Positions 34,740-46,854 of a DNA stretch of 64,000 nt are shown here, one piece after another. Made by a program: the position numbers and the translations under genes. The DNA lies in assembly GCA_036320915.1 (NCBI GenBank), contig JAXBDG010000005.1:682001-746000 (forward strand). Direction: 5' to 3'. Position 1 is the first letter of the stretch. Each line of letters starts with the position of its first letter. The notes under the pieces were generated by a model. That model searched no databases. It saw nothing but the letters and a program-made list of their open reading frames with translations, and was not told the origin of the DNA. Source of the DNA: Linnemannia elongata. Its lineage: Eukaryota > Mortierellomycota > Mortierellomycetes > Mortierellales > Mortierellaceae.

Positions 34740-37700
34740 TCAATCATCATCCAGCAACTGCTGCCAATCATCCACAACGTTATCATCCGCATCCACAACA
34801 CCCTTGGACGTGATCGCACCACGCGCCGACGTGAACATATTCGAAGACGAGGAAGAAGCATTAGAAACAGCTGGGTACATGCCCTCCGCAGAGGAAGGTC
34901 TTGACGATGACGACTTGAACGAAGAAGACGAAAACGAAACCCCTTCCTCATCCCAAGCCTCAAGACTCAGTGTCCCCGCTGCCTCTTTGGCCTTCAAGAT
35001 CCGATCCTGCTCCGCACAATCACGATCAACGTCCAACAACAGGGCCGAGAAGGCGTTCTGCACCTTGGGTGGGTCAGGCTTCTTGAGGAGCTGCGATCCC
35101 GTAGCCGAGCTGAAGAAACGCTTGCTTGTCGAGTTCTGGGAAACAACTTCGCCTTCTTTGTTGACCCAACAGAGATCAACCCGCTCACAGAGTGGAGTGG
35201 CAGCGGTATGGGTCTTGATCAATGAAACAAGTCGGACCAAGGTCGTCTCTAAATCATCCATCGACATATTAGGCCCAGTCTGAACAATCAGAACTGCATC
35301 GTCATCGGTGAGCCAGCGGAGGGTATACTTGACAGATCCAAAGATGGGCGCCAATCGGTTCGAGAGCTCGCCACGGGTCAGACCAAAGACAAGATCGTGC
35401 AGGTAGATCGCATTGACCGGGTTCTTGACTGTAGTTTGCTTACGGAGTTGTTCAAGCCCTCCAGTGGTACCTTGCTGCGGACGACGCTGTCGGGTTGCCT
35501 GAGAGGCCAATAGGTCCGGTACAGAGGTAGTGAGACCCTTGCGAAGGATGACACTGCGGTAGGGTTCCATGTCGACACTTTCAGAGGTCAAGTTGTAATG
35601 GGCTCCGAGCTCATGGATGAACTTGCGATGGGGTCCCTTCATCGGTGGCAGGTGAAGGGTGTGCAATGTTGGGTCTGCGATCCACTCTGCAATCCTGCGC
35701 TCCGTTTTGAGTGTGAACTCCATGTTCTGGGCAGCGTATTCCAAGATCGGCTCACTATACACAGGGATCCTTGGGCCACTGCAAAATAATTAACCAAGAA
35801 AATGCAAGGATTAAAATCAACTCCCACAAGTAACAGTTAGCAAAGAGACATGAAAATAGAGAGTAGGCTTACTTGGATGGAGTAACATCGATGTCGAGGG
35901 CAAGTGCAACTCGCTTGTTGCGCTCAGCCATAAGACAGTAGTCATTGCACTTGATGACTTTGGTCCGAGAATCCCAGGGGTTCTCAGCAGTCGCTTGACA
36001 GGTCGTTTCCTTTGTCAAATGGCCACACTTGCAGCTCGAAACAACCATAGTCTGACAAGGGCGATCTTCTGGACAAGCATCCTGACCATGGCACGTCAGC
36101 CCACATCGATGTCCACAGCTCTTGCGGGGTCTAGGGCATGACTGGGAACAAGGCTCAGTTGTACATTCGCCAGTGTGACAGGACTTGATACACTTGTGGA
36201 TACCACAATCCAAACGCTTGCAACAGATTTTGCCACATGATGGTTGAGTGACGTGGCATGGGACGTTGGGCATCTTTGACTTGCGGCACATACAGGGCTT
36301 GGCCACAAGGACAATGCAAGGAGGGCAGGGTTCGCTGTCTGGGTGGCAGGGGTGGGTCGAGTGCGAGTCATGCCCGCAGGCACGCTCGCGAGTGCAGGTG
36401 TATCGGCACTTAGGGATAGATGTCCCACAAGCAATTGGGGGGTAGAGTACAGTGCGGCCACAGTTGCAAGAGAGCTCATCAAACGACGCGTCCAAGCAAG
36501 GGTTGCAATGGCCCTTGTGACAGAGCATCTCACAGGTGTGAACACCACACTGCAGCTTCTTCCCGCAGACCAATGTGCAAGCATGGGCTTCCTGAGAAAT
36601 AGGATCCATCTTGACAGAGCCCTTGGCGTGAGGTTTGGCAGCGCAGCAACGATTGGTACATTGGTGCTTTCCACATGATCGAAGTCCACGGCAGGGCTTG
36701 CTGCATGTTGGGACAATGTCGCCGCTGGCACTGTACAAATCCATATCAGAGCAGATGCGGTTCACATGCGTCGATCCACAGCGACAGTCAACGGACACTG
36801 TCTGTTTGCAAGGCGCGCAAGGCCCGAGATGACACTTTTGTTGACAGGCGTGACCGCAGTCAAGGAACTTGTTGCAAGTGCTGCCGCAGAGTGGGATGGC
36901 GTCTTGGCAGGAGGTACGATACTTTCCCCCGAGTAGGGTGTCGATAGATTTTGACCCACAGGGGCAAGTCTTGACAAGATTGGGCATTGCTGAACATGGT
37001 CCAGGTTCCTGGTCATGAGGGTGGCAAGTCTTTGTGCAAGTGTGATATCCACACGCGAGTAATCTAATTAGGAGGGAGGAGCGGACCATGAAAACATTAA
37101 TTTGGCATTCTCTCAAAGTCATTTGTGGTTTGCGGATATAGGGTATTCTTGGTACGTTTTGCTTACCTATCACACGCTTCACGACATTCATAGTAGCCGA
37201 TTTGGATCTCGCCGTCAGCAGTGGTCGTCTTGGGCTTCCCCTCACCGCAACGAGCAGTACGGGTATGCTTTCCGCAATAGCACAGTTGCTCCTGTTCTTC
37301 CTCGCAGGGCGCACACAGACCAGAGTGGCAGACTGAGTTGCAGCTATGTTTGCCACAACCCAAAAGCTCACCACAGACCTGATCACACGACTTGCCCGTC
37401 TGGAATGTGAAATCAGTGTCGACACATCTCAACTGGAAGGACTCGTTACCGCAGTGGCACGACTGGACAGGTCCCAAACCTCCGCAGGGTGGACATGGTC
37501 CTGGATGACAAGGACTATCATATGGGCAATAATAATAATAAAATCATTAATGAGAAAGAATTCAACACTCACGTAACCGAAACGGTGATATTATAAAAGT
37601 AAGGAGGACTTACATGTTGCAGGGGTGAGGACATTCGCGCTTGCGACCACACAGCTCGCCACAGGAGTGAGGTGTAAAGTATCGGTTATAGTCAGGGTTA

Positions 37701-38748
37701 CTAACCTTCCCGCAGAAGCATTGATACTCCGAGGGCAAGGAGACCTGTGTGTTCTGGCATCCAGGGCATCTCCATCCCGACGACTGTGCAGAAGTTTCTA
37801 TATTCACAAGAAGAGGAGTTTTCAGTATTAGTTACACTGCTCGATACACGCCGGACATACAAAAGTAGCACATCAGGGAAGAAGCAACATACCTTCGGAG
37901 GACTTTTTGGCCCAGGTGGAGAGGCAGTCGAGATGGAAGGCAGCCCAGCAAACTTGACAGTTCCAGATCCTGTGAGCGGGACGGATTACATCCCAGCAGA
38001 CCATGCAATCATAAGTCGAGTTGGTCAGTCCGACTGTCAGAGCCTCCAAGAGTCCACGATCTTCTTCGACCTTGTGCACAAAGGGAGTCGGTGCGCGAGA
38101 TCGAGTTGTCGTCTTGTTGTAGCGGTGATGGTCGTTCTTAGCGTTGTGCGTGTGTGCGTGCGAAGAGGTTGTTTCTCCGCTGTGATTGTGTTCCTGGTGA
38201 GAGTGTCCCTGTGTCTGCGCTGAGGAGAAAGTCCGACCGTTAAGCTCCTTCCTTTGGCTGCGCGCAGAGTGTCTATTAGAAGCAGGACCGTCACTGCTAC
38301 TGTTTCCAGGTTGTCTATTCCCGCCACGACGACCTTGCTGTTGCTTGCCGGTGTTGTTGTTGTGTTGCTTACGGTCGGAGGATTCCTGGCTGTGATCATC
38401 ATCGATCCGTCCACCAGCCACGGCCTTTCCTCCGCGACGGCTCTGGGCAGTAGTGGTTGATGCAGTAGATGTAGAAGTAGAAGTTGATGAAGGAACATAG
38501 TCCTTGGCGCCAGGGCTCAGTCGAGACCTTCCAGCAGACGACTGCTGTTGCTTTTGTTCAAAAGAACGACGTTGGGTGTTGCGTTGGGCATGATTACGAT
38601 GTGCCGAGGTGGACTGTTGGGTGTTATTACTGTCGTCGTTGTTGTCAAGGACAGGTGTATTAGATTGTTTGATGGGGTGTGACAATGTGGAGAGAATGTG
38701 TCCTGTTGAAGTGCCTGAAGAAGAGGAAGTAGAGGAAGTTACTGTCAT
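34740..38748 (-). CDS. FAP1: NFX1-type zinc finger protein with RING and R3H (FAP1 / NFX1 / shuttle craft family)
   Basis: Exons 38748-37893, 37797-37614, 37514-37167, 37063-35873 and 35778-34740 give 1205 residues. Residues 1-240 are Ser/Thr/Asn/Gln-rich. A RING/PHD-like C4HC3 finger starts near residue 248 ([20 protein letters not shown]) and ends with CPGC. About eight NFX1-type fingers follow ([26 protein letters not shown] and [15 protein letters not shown] are typical). An R3H domain lies at about 880-935 ([19 protein letters not shown], then [12 protein letters not shown]), and an RRM-like fold at about 985-1055. Relatives are putative E3 ligases and nucleic-acid-binding regulators; yeast Fap1 binds FKBP12. 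The ATG at 38748 was chosen because the frame upstream has no ATG. Confidence 0.9.
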
Positions 38749-39102
38749 AAGGGTGTGTGAGTTGGTAAGTTGTTGTTGTGGGTGCTGGCTAGTAGTGATT
38801 GTAATGTTGAGAGTGGTGGGTGTTGTTGTCGTTGGTATAAGTTGATGTAATGGAATGGTTCTTTGTTGAATGGTTGTAAGTGTGCGTGAAATGGAAGACA
38901 GTGAATCGCGAAGGTGGCCCGTCCCCTTTTTAAGAATTTGACATCTTGGCAGAACAATGGATTTTCCTGCGGATTTGCACAAGCCACCCGCAGCCAGCCA
39001 AGGTCGCAGTTTCAAGGTTTGCTTTAGTGGCGAAACATGTCCAAAAACAGACACACAAAAAAGAACGGCGTCTTAGACGCTAACCTTTATTTCTTCGCTG
39101 GG
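38749..39102. other. Short upstream region of NFX1-type gene
   Basis: About 350 bp between the F-box gene stop and the NFX1-type start. It presumably holds the promoter. No specific site is recognised. Confidence 0.35.
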
Positions 39103-41520
39103 TTAGGGAAAATTCCTCAGAATGTGATAGGTGCTCCTGCTCCTGTACATCTCCAGATCCACTGCAAGCACATCTTCGTCTTCGGACGAACTATCCACAA
39201 GCCCAAGCCGAGCAATGTCCTCTGGTGAGTAGATTGGCGATATTCCCACTTGCAGTGAAGACTCGTCAAACCCCGAAGGCAAGTTTCTCAGCAACCTGAA
39301 CAACGTCTCGACGGGCCTCGTTTCCCTCCACCCAGTCATCCGCAGATACGTGACACTCGGAAATGTTTCTGTCAAGAACCATGGGATGGCACTTTCACCA
39401 ATCACCCATTCTCCATGCAGGGTCAATTGACTTACAAGAGGTGCGCGAATGAAGCTGCTCGTAGCTTGTAGAGGTGACAGACAGCTGTTGCTGTTGTTAC
39501 TGTTTGTTGGCACGAAAAGATCTGTCTCGGATATGACCCGGGTGTGTTCGTCTGCAGCTGTCGAAAGGATATCCAAGCTCAAGGACTCCAGTGCTGGGCA
39601 TCCAAGAAGCATCCTGAACTCGAACAAGAAGGCAAACTCTGACGCTAGATGGAGTTTTGTGAGAAACGGTAGCTGCCAGTCCCAGGTCCACCGAGGTCGA
39701 ATTATTCTTGGAGCAGAGTCCACGGCCGCTGTCGCTGGTCCAGTCCGGGTGCCGTAGGATCGATTAAGCTCCCCCACCGGTGGGATGAAGCCCTGTGAAC
39801 TGCTAAAACTCCCTGCCCAAGACTGACTAGACATGATCAGGCTTGTTAGTATTGTCGTCGACGAAAGAGTTGCCGGATCAAACGTCAGTGCAGGCCAGCC
39901 ACTCAAGTCCAAGGAATACAGTCGGGCCAGATGCGCAGCCGCGCAGGGGACAATGTCTCGGCATGGGTACCTCATCGTCCTGTCTTTCATTTGGGCTGAT
40001 GTAAGGTTGGGGCAATGACGGAGTAACATCGGATCCAGCACCAATCGATCCGAGTCCGAGATCAATCTCAGAGTCGTCAACGCCGAAAGGTGAACCCATC
40101 CCTGGCCAACATAGATCGACTTGGGTAGAGGCGCAAGTGCCTGGTCTCGTAAACAGACATCAAGCGTCTTCAATGTCGAACTGAAAGCAAAAACAACGTC
40201 GTCGATGTCATCGGCGTTGGAGACGGAAAACTGTACGATTTCCGCACGCTCGAGCGGTACAGGACCATGGATCCGATGTGCCGAAGTTAATGGCTCCTTC
40301 CATGCTAGTGCTCCTCGCTGACTACTGCCGATGCCGACTGCGGTGCTACCACTATTCCACTCACTGTCTCTCTTCTCTTGAACTGCCCACTTGAAAAGCC
40401 CCGTACGACGAGTGCTGATCTTCAAGATCCTCAAACTCCGGCACGCCTGAAAGAACGGCTGACTATTGCAAACAGTGTCTTCCCACGAATCTGGCATGTC
40501 ACCACTGTCAAATTCCCAGACATGAGTCAAATCGGTTGAATGACGGTGAGTCAAGTATCTCTGCCAGTTCTTGGCGTCAAGACGCGTTGGCTTTTTCAGA
40601 GGCGGTAAAAGACGAGTGATATCCATCAGAGTGGTGTCGTGTGGGTCGTCCCACTCCATCGAATATTCTCCCAAACGATGGACACACTTCAGGCGGCCCT
40701 CGAACAAACGTACGTGCTCCTGGAAGAATCGCATCATGTCCTGGATGACCAAGTCGTTGTGGGGTCTCCTGGTCTCCGGAGACATCTCGAAGTAATAGGG
40801 ATCCTCAAACATCTCGTTCATATTGAAGCGGACTTCCTCCAGGCTCTTGAAACGGCCAACAACTTTGAGGTAGTGCTTGATGCTGGGCATGTAGGGGATG
40901 GTGAAGGACTGTAGTTGCTCGAGAATGGGGTATGCCATACACCAGACGGTCTCTTGGTGCAGCAAGACCTCGTAGTACTTCTGCATGATGTTGCAATGTT
41001 CGTCATCGTAGTACTGGAAATAATCTGGCGCGAAGGGGTTTGACTGGTACAGTCGGTTGAACTCGTCACTTTGAATGTATGCGAGCTGGTGAGGAGGTAA
41101 GCTGTTTGTTACACCAGCGGAGGTCAGTTCCAGAGAGGCCCCTGCCTCTATATTGAGGTGCCGGATGTGGGCAAGATAATCAAGGGAGGAGCCGGTTGTA
41201 ATTCCTGTTGCTGAAGAGTCGGTAGGTTCCAATTGGAGGGCAAGTGCGACCGGCTTGGTAAGATTGGCGACAGAAAGGCGGCTGAGAAGCATGCGGGTGA
41301 GCATCTCGTCACTGTTTGGCTTCTCTCTGTTTCGCCGCCCTCGTCCTGCCTGGTGAAAAGCTGATCGGTAAGGATCACGGTACAGGAAAGGAAGAACGGC
41401 GGAGGCGATATAATTGTTGGTGGTAAGGAGATTGGCCAGAGCAAATAAATTGTCGTCGTTATCGAGGATGTGAAAAATGCGTTGTAGACACTCCAGAGGT
41501 AGTTGGGATAGCGGGTCCAT
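39103..41520 (-). CDS. F-box/LRR-like protein, copy 1
   Basis: A single exon of 805 residues. The F-box-like start is MDPLSQLPLECLQRIFHIL, with a conserved NNYIASAVLPFLYRDPYRSAF block after it. The rest has irregular leucine-rich segments (LTTLRLISDSDRLVLDPMLL, PNLTSAQMKD, FLTKLHLASEFAFLFEF). Such proteins usually act as substrate adaptors of SCF ubiquitin ligases; the target is unknown. Copy 2 stands just upstream on the same strand with only 98 bp between them, a tandem duplication. Confidence 0.85.
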   Translation of the reverse strand: MDPLSQLPLECLQRIFHILDNDDNLFALANLLTTNNYIASAVLPFLYRDPYRSAFHQAGRGRRNREKPNSDEMLTRMLLSRLSVANLTKPVALALQLEPTDSSATGITTGSSLDYLAHIRHLNIEAGASLELTSAGVTNSLPPHQLAYIQSDEFNRLYQSNPFAPDYFQYYDDEHCNIMQKYYEVLLHQETVWCMAYPILEQLQSFTIPYMPSIKHYLKVVGRFKSLEEVRFNMNEMFEDPYYFEMSPETRRPHNDLVIQDMMRFFQEHVRLFEGRLKCVHRLGEYSMEWDDPHDTTLMDITRLLPPLKKPTRLDAKNWQRYLTHRHSTDLTHVWEFDSGDMPDSWEDTVCNSQPFFQACRSLRILKISTRRTGLFKWAVQEKRDSEWNSGSTAVGIGSSQRGALAWKEPLTSAHRIHGPVPLERAEIVQFSVSNADDIDDVVFAFSSTLKTLDVCLRDQALAPLPKSIYVGQGWVHLSALTTLRLISDSDRLVLDPMLLRHCPNLTSAQMKDRTMRYPCRDIVPCAAAHLARLYSLDLSGWPALTFDPATLSSTTILTSLIMSSQSWAGSFSSSQGFIPPVGELNRSYGTRTGPATAAVDSAPRIIRPRWTWDWQLPFLTKLHLASEFAFLFEFRMLLGCPALESLSLDILSTAADEHTRVISETDLFVPTNSNNSNSCLSPLQATSSFIRAPLVSQLTLHGEWVIGESAIPWFLTETFPSVTYLRMTGWRETRPVETLFRLLRNLPSGFDESSLQVGISPIYSPEDIARLGLVDSSSEDEDVLAVDLEMYRSRSTYHILRNFP

Positions 41521-41618
41521 TGCGCGATGAGGTATGAGAGTCGACTGTGTGGAGTGAGTGAGGAATGAGGAAGGACGAGAAATGAGGAAGGGTGAGGAAT
41601 GAGAAAGGAATACTCTTT

Positions 41619-44054
41619 TTATTCGGGTTGCTCCGTCAACAGGTGATAGTGGACTCGCCCATCATAACTGGCAAGCTTCACAGCAAGAACATCCGCGTTT
41701 ACATCACTTCTGGCTTGGCTGTCAATGATACCAAGTCTCTCCATGTCGTCTTGGGAGGGACACACAGGATCTGAGATGAACAGCGTCACAGACTCGTCAT
41801 ACTTTTGAGGCATGGCTCTGAACAACTTGAGCAAACTTTCGAACGTGGTCATACTCCACCCATTCAAGTCAAACTCCTTGAGACCCGGAAACATCTCTGG
41901 CAAGAACCGTGGCATAATCTCATCGTCGATCACCCATTCTCCAGTCAGACTCAACTGGCTGAGGCAAGGCACACAAATTCGCTCAGTCGTCGGTTCTGAG
42001 GGCAGAGTGGAGGTCGATAGTTTGCTGAGGGAGTTGATGTTGGTGCTTCTACTGCTGCCTCTACTGCTTGTTGGGATACACAGGTCGGTATCGCAAATGA
42101 CTCGCGTGTGCTCTCCTGGGGTTGTTGAAAAAATATCAAGACGCAGATATTTCAATGCTGGGCATCCATGAAGCATCTTGAACTCGAACAGGAAGGCAAA
42201 CTCGGACGAGAGATACAGCCTTGTGAGAAGGGGTAGCTGCCAATCCCAGGTCCATCGAGTTCGAATTACTACTGGAACAGAGGCAGTGGTCGTGGGCGCT
42301 GATCTAGTCTGGATGCCGTAGGATTGGTGGAGTTCCTCCACGGGCGGAATAAAACCACTGAATATGCCGTTCTTGAAGCACCATGGTCGGACTCTGATCT
42401 TCAAGGTCTTCAGCCTCTTCGCCGAAGAAAGGGTTGTTGGATCAAATGTCAAGGCTGCCCAGCCACTCAAGTTCAGGTAGTCCAGATGGTATAGTCGGGC
42501 CGGCTGGCAGGCTACAATATCCTGACAGGAGTAGTTCAGAGTCATGTCCTTCAAACGGAGGGTCGTTAGATTGGGACACCGAGACAGCAATTGTTGGTCC
42601 ACCACCAGTCGTTCGGTATCTAAGTCGACCCTCAAATAAGTTAAAACTGGGAGGTCAATCCATGTTTGTCCAATGGGGGTTGATTTGGGTTGGTCCGTCT
42701 GGATCTGCCCACACACTTTGATGTGCCTAAGAGTCTGGTTGAATGCAAAGATAATGTCGTCAATGTCGCTGGCGCATGTGACCGAAGGCTGTAGGAAAGA
42801 GATTCGTTCCAGTGGGACCAAGCCTTGGATCCGATGCGCTGGTGGTAGAACCTCGTTGGGTGAGAGCACACTTTGTTCCAGAAAACTGTTGCCGATTCCG
42901 ATGGTCCTGTCAGTCCTCTCCAGATCTCTCTTCTCCTGAACCGCCCATTTGAAAGCTCCTGCACGAAAGTCGTTGACAGTCAAGCGCCTCAAACCTCGGC
43001 ACTCCTGGAGAAACGATTGGCCATTGCACGTAACATCCTCCCACGAATTCGGCAGACGTCTAGCATTGAACTCCCGGACCTGTGTCAGATCGGTCGAGTG
43101 AGGATGGGCTGAGAATCGACGCCAGTTGTCGCTCGCAAGATGTGTCGGCATGGAGAGGGGCGGTATGAGTCGGAAAAAATCCCGCTGCAAGTGTTCCACC
43201 GATGTCCAGATCATCCATTGCCATGCATTGCCGTCCAGGCAGTCGATAGACTTGAGGCGCCCCTTGAATAATCGCGAATGCTCTCGAATGAAATGAACCA
43301 TGTCCTGGAGAACCTCGTCGTTATTTGGTCGTCTAATCTCAGCGTCCATGCTGTCGTAGAGGGGGTCGTCAAACATCTCTGACATCTTGAAGGAAACCTT
43401 CTCAAGGCTCTTGAAACGGTCAACGATCTCAAGGTAGCGCTTGAGATGTCGCACAGGTATTACGAAGATTTGTAGCTGCTCAAGGATGGGATCCGCCAGG
43501 CACCAGATGGCATCCAGACAGATTATGGCTAGATAAAACTTTTGGAGCAGCTCTTCCCTTGTCCTGAAGCGGTTGGTGGCGGATGGTGTGAAGGAGTTGG
43601 AGTTGAAAAGGCTATTGAACTCGTCACTTTGGATATATGCGAGTTGGTGAGGAGGGAAATTTGATGAGAGGAAACACCCCTGCCAAGCGTCCGGCAGTTT
43701 CAAGTTGAAGTGGCGAACGTGGGCGAGATAGTCGAGTGACGAATTAGTTGCTGCTGGAGGGTAAGTTGGGTCCGATTGGAGGGCAAGGTGGAGGGCTTTG
43801 GAGAGTCTGGCGGCAGGGAGGCGGCCGAGCAGCATGCGAGTGAGCATTTCGTATGATGTATAACAAGAATATGCTGGGAAACGTTGATGAAAGGTAGGGC
43901 GGAAAGGATCGCGGTATAGGAAGGGAAGGACGGCGGACGCGATATATTTGTTCGTGGTGAGGAGCCTGACCAGAGTGGAGCAGTCGTCGTTTTGGTCGAA
44001 AAGTCGAAGAATGTTTTGCAAGCATTCGACGGGTAATTGGGAAAGTGGGTCCAT
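41619..44054 (-). CDS. F-box/LRR-like protein, copy 2
   Basis: A single exon of 811 residues starting MDPLSQLPVECLQNILRLF. It aligns with copy 1 over the whole length: NKYIASAVLPFLYRDPF, LDYLAHVRHFNLK, RWTWDWQLPLLTRLYLSSEF, ALKYLRLDIFSTT. The frame continues upstream, but the first ATG of the conserved start is at 44054 and was chosen. The two copies have drifted enough in loops to suggest an old duplication. It likely acts as an SCF adaptor; the substrate is unknown. Confidence 0.85.
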   Translation of the reverse strand: MDPLSQLPVECLQNILRLFDQNDDCSTLVRLLTTNKYIASAVLPFLYRDPFRPTFHQRFPAYSCYTSYEMLTRMLLGRLPAARLSKALHLALQSDPTYPPAATNSSLDYLAHVRHFNLKLPDAWQGCFLSSNFPPHQLAYIQSDEFNSLFNSNSFTPSATNRFRTREELLQKFYLAIICLDAIWCLADPILEQLQIFVIPVRHLKRYLEIVDRFKSLEKVSFKMSEMFDDPLYDSMDAEIRRPNNDEVLQDMVHFIREHSRLFKGRLKSIDCLDGNAWQWMIWTSVEHLQRDFFRLIPPLSMPTHLASDNWRRFSAHPHSTDLTQVREFNARRLPNSWEDVTCNGQSFLQECRGLRRLTVNDFRAGAFKWAVQEKRDLERTDRTIGIGNSFLEQSVLSPNEVLPPAHRIQGLVPLERISFLQPSVTCASDIDDIIFAFNQTLRHIKVCGQIQTDQPKSTPIGQTWIDLPVLTYLRVDLDTERLVVDQQLLSRCPNLTTLRLKDMTLNYSCQDIVACQPARLYHLDYLNLSGWAALTFDPTTLSSAKRLKTLKIRVRPWCFKNGIFSGFIPPVEELHQSYGIQTRSAPTTTASVPVVIRTRWTWDWQLPLLTRLYLSSEFAFLFEFKMLHGCPALKYLRLDIFSTTPGEHTRVICDTDLCIPTSSRGSSRSTNINSLSKLSTSTLPSEPTTERICVPCLSQLSLTGEWVIDDEIMPRFLPEMFPGLKEFDLNGWSMTTFESLLKLFRAMPQKYDESVTLFISDPVCPSQDDMERLGIIDSQARSDVNADVLAVKLASYDGRVHYHLLTEQPE

Positions 44055-44234
44055 TGCACGCTGGAGATTGTTGGGTGAAAATGGTGTACTGAGGAATGAA
44101 GGAATAAAATGAAAGGTGCAACGACGGATGGGACGCCAAGAGTGGGAAGAAAAAAAAGAGAAAAAAGGAAGAGGAGCAGGCAAGAAATGAGTGTTCCAGA
44201 CCCTACTTCCGCTCGTGTGTGCCTGAATTGAAAG

Positions 44235-44480
44235 TCAGCCCTCTCTTATTGATCGTTCACAATTGCTTGAATAATTAATTGACCTTATGTCCCTGCAAAC
44301 CCATCTGATGCCCTTGCTCGACAACATCCATATCCATCTCGTCCAGGTCTTTGCGACGAAGGCACATGAGAGCGCATCCTTGAGCGTGACGAATCGACTG
44401 AGGCGGTGCATGAGCTCTGGCTGCTTGAAGGGGTTCCTGGCTGCCGCAGCCGTTGATGTTGTGGTTGCTATGATCGCCAT
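44235..44480 (-). pseudogene. F-box-like N-terminal fragment
   Basis: An open frame of 81 residues with NPFKQPELMHRLSRFVTLKDALSCAFVAKTWTRWIW split over the F-box-like helices, similar to the start of a common F-box-like family in these fungi. No continuation follows downstream on the minus strand before copy 2, so this looks like a truncated copy rather than a full gene. A short functional protein cannot be ruled out. Confidence 0.5.
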
Positions 44481-44879
44481 GAATGAAGGTGGGTGCTGTG
44501 GGTTTGAGAATAGTCGTTGGAGAAGGTAGAAAGAAGGAAGAAAGAAAGAAAGAAAGGGTTCCTTTCATCTCATCCTTCCTTCCCAAGACCATGATTCAAT
44601 TGGGTAAGCGATGTTCGTTTTCCCACACCATCGATATGGCATTTCGCCCCTGACGAAGAAGGGTTTTGCATGAATAAATCGATCCTTTGCTTCTTCTTTC
44701 CTCTTTCCCACACTTTGCTTGCACCTTTTATTCACATCCGAACCATCCTTCTCCTTCCTTTCATTCACCCTCGGTTTCTTCCTTTTCCCAGCAAAAGCAT
44801 ACCCTTCCCAACTGAGGTTCATCCTCTCCTCTCTTCCTCATTCAAAAACTCAAACTCTGTATTCACACTCATCCTCCTC
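44481..44879. other. Promoter/leader of the monooxygenase gene
   Basis: About 400 bp between divergent units. It contains a (GAAA)n-like tract near 44535-44555 and a CT-rich leader from about 44690 to the ATG at 44880. Confidence 0.4.
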
Positions 44880-46854
44880 ATGGAATTAACAAAGACCTAC
44901 CCCGATGGAACGACTCCCACCATCGCAGTCATCGGCGCAGGGTAACAAACCACCATATGTCTTACACTGCTGTTATCCCTTTCGAAGCTAGACCCTGCAA
45001 CTGCAAACCTTATCTCACACAAACAAGACAACTTTTTTTTTTTTTCTTTCTTTCTTATACACTGACTTGATTGGGAAAAAGAATCTCGGGTCTGTGTGCA
45101 GCCATCCAACTCCAGCGCCAGCTCCAGTTGACAACCTACACCGTCTACGAGCTCGAAGCAGAAATCGGAGGCACATGGCACTCAAACACCTACCCTGGCT
45201 GCCAGTCTGACGCCCCTTCGCATCTCTACAGCTACTCCTTTGCGCCTAACCATGACTTCTCTAAAAAGTTTGTCAAGCAGTCAGAGATACTGGCCTATTT
45301 CCGTTCGACAGCCAAGACCTTCAACATCTACGACAAGATCCGTTTCAAGACCAGGATCATGAGCATGCAGTGGCACGAGACCCGTCAAAAATGGATCTTA
45401 CGTTGGGTCAAGGTCGAGACGGGTGAGGAGGGGCAGAATGAGTTTGATGTGGTTATACATGGAACGGGTGTTCTTCGACTGCCGAATATCCCCAAGGAGT
45501 TTGAGGCCTTTGAAGGAGAGGTTTGGCATTCTGCTCGCTGGAATCACTCTGTCGACATTACTGGCAAGCGTGTTGGGGTTGTTGGCATTGGCGCAAGGTA
45601 AGGAAAAAGAAGGCTGTGTCAACGATTCTCTTCTCTCTTATTTTTTGCATGAATGCATAGCCGAAAGTGGCGAGATTAATGTTCTATGTTTGTTCACTCT
45701 TTCACACATAGTGGTGCACAGATTATCCCGGCCATTGCGGACCAAGTTCAATCTCTGGATGTCTATGGACGGTCGCCCTGTTACATCACCCCTCAACGCA
45801 ACCGCACCTACAACTGGGTCTGGAGACTTCTCTTCCGCTACGTCCCATTCTTTTATGCCTTTTATCGCGTTTTCGCCTTTTACTATGTCGACTCAACCTT
45901 CTTGCTCTACTATAAACTGGCCTGGTACTCGGCTTTCCATCGAGCAGTCGTGTACTTTGTCACATGGTGGCATCGCTTCCGCCACCTGCCCAACGACCCC
46001 AAACTCAGACAGCAACTGACCCCCGCATACGACCTGGCATCTCGACGGATCATTCTCTCGGATACCTTCTTCCCGGCCTTCACGAAACCCAACGTCTGCC
46101 TTCACTCGGATCCGATCGTAGCTGTTGAGGGTAAAAAAATCAGGACGCGCGACAGGTCAGAGAAGGAGCTGGATGTTCTTGTCTTGGCAACTGGATTTGA
46201 CTGGATCAGCAACTTTCCTGTTGGGTATTTTACAGGACGGAACGGGATCGACATCCCTGTCAATTGGGGCGAAAGTCCTACGACTTATTACGGCACCACC
46301 GTCCCTCATGCTCCCAACTTTTTCCTCATTTGGGGACCCAACTCAGGCATTGGTACGTCGATTCTTTTGTTTTCGTTCTATGGCTATCATTAAAGAATCA
46401 CGTTCCTAACTTACAATTTTCTGCCCTCACCTCTGCGATAGCTCATCACGCGCTGACGACAGTCGTTGAGCTCCAGGTCTCGTACGCGATCAGGACAATC
46501 TCTCACATGATGAAAAACAACCTCCAGTCCATGGAGATCAAACAGTCAGCAGCAGAGGACTTTTTGAAACTGTTGGATCGCAGGATAGAACGCACACAGT
46601 TCACGACGACGGTGATGCCCAAGTTCCTTAACAGCAAGGGCCAATGCCGCGGGTTCTGGTTCGGAAGTGTGACCGAGTTTTGGTTGAGGACGAGAAAGGT
46701 GCACCCGGAGCTCTATGATGTTGTTAAGCGGGATGAGAGGAGTAAGAAGGATGAGCAGCAGGCAAGGGAGTTGGAGAAGAAGGCGGGCGAGAAGAAGTTG
46801 GGGCATTTGAATGGTGACTCTGCTGCTGCTGACGAAGACCTGATCGAGTCGTGA
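44880..46854 (+). CDS. Flavin-containing monooxygenase, Baeyer-Villiger type
   Basis: Exons 44880-44941, 45082-45597, 45712-46352 and 46442-46854 give 543 residues. The first Rossmann motif AVIGAGISG is split by intron 1. The BVMO fingerprint FxGxxxHxxxW is present as FEGEVWHSARW. The second Rossmann motif VVGIGASGAQ is split by intron 2, and a conserved ATGFD follows later. These enzymes use FAD and NADPH to insert oxygen into ketones or hydroxylate substrates. The C-terminus is a charged helix (ERSKKDEQQARELEKKAGEK). The real substrate is unknown. Introns splitting both dinucleotide motifs support the model. Confidence 0.9.

Noticed and set aside
38749..39054. N-terminal extension of the NFX1-type protein
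   Set aside because: The frame is open upstream but has no ATG; it would need a GTG start, unlikely in a fungal nuclear gene.
44055..44183. Longer start for F-box copy 2
   Set aside because: The extension begins with TTG, and the conserved MDPLSQLP start is shared with copy 1.
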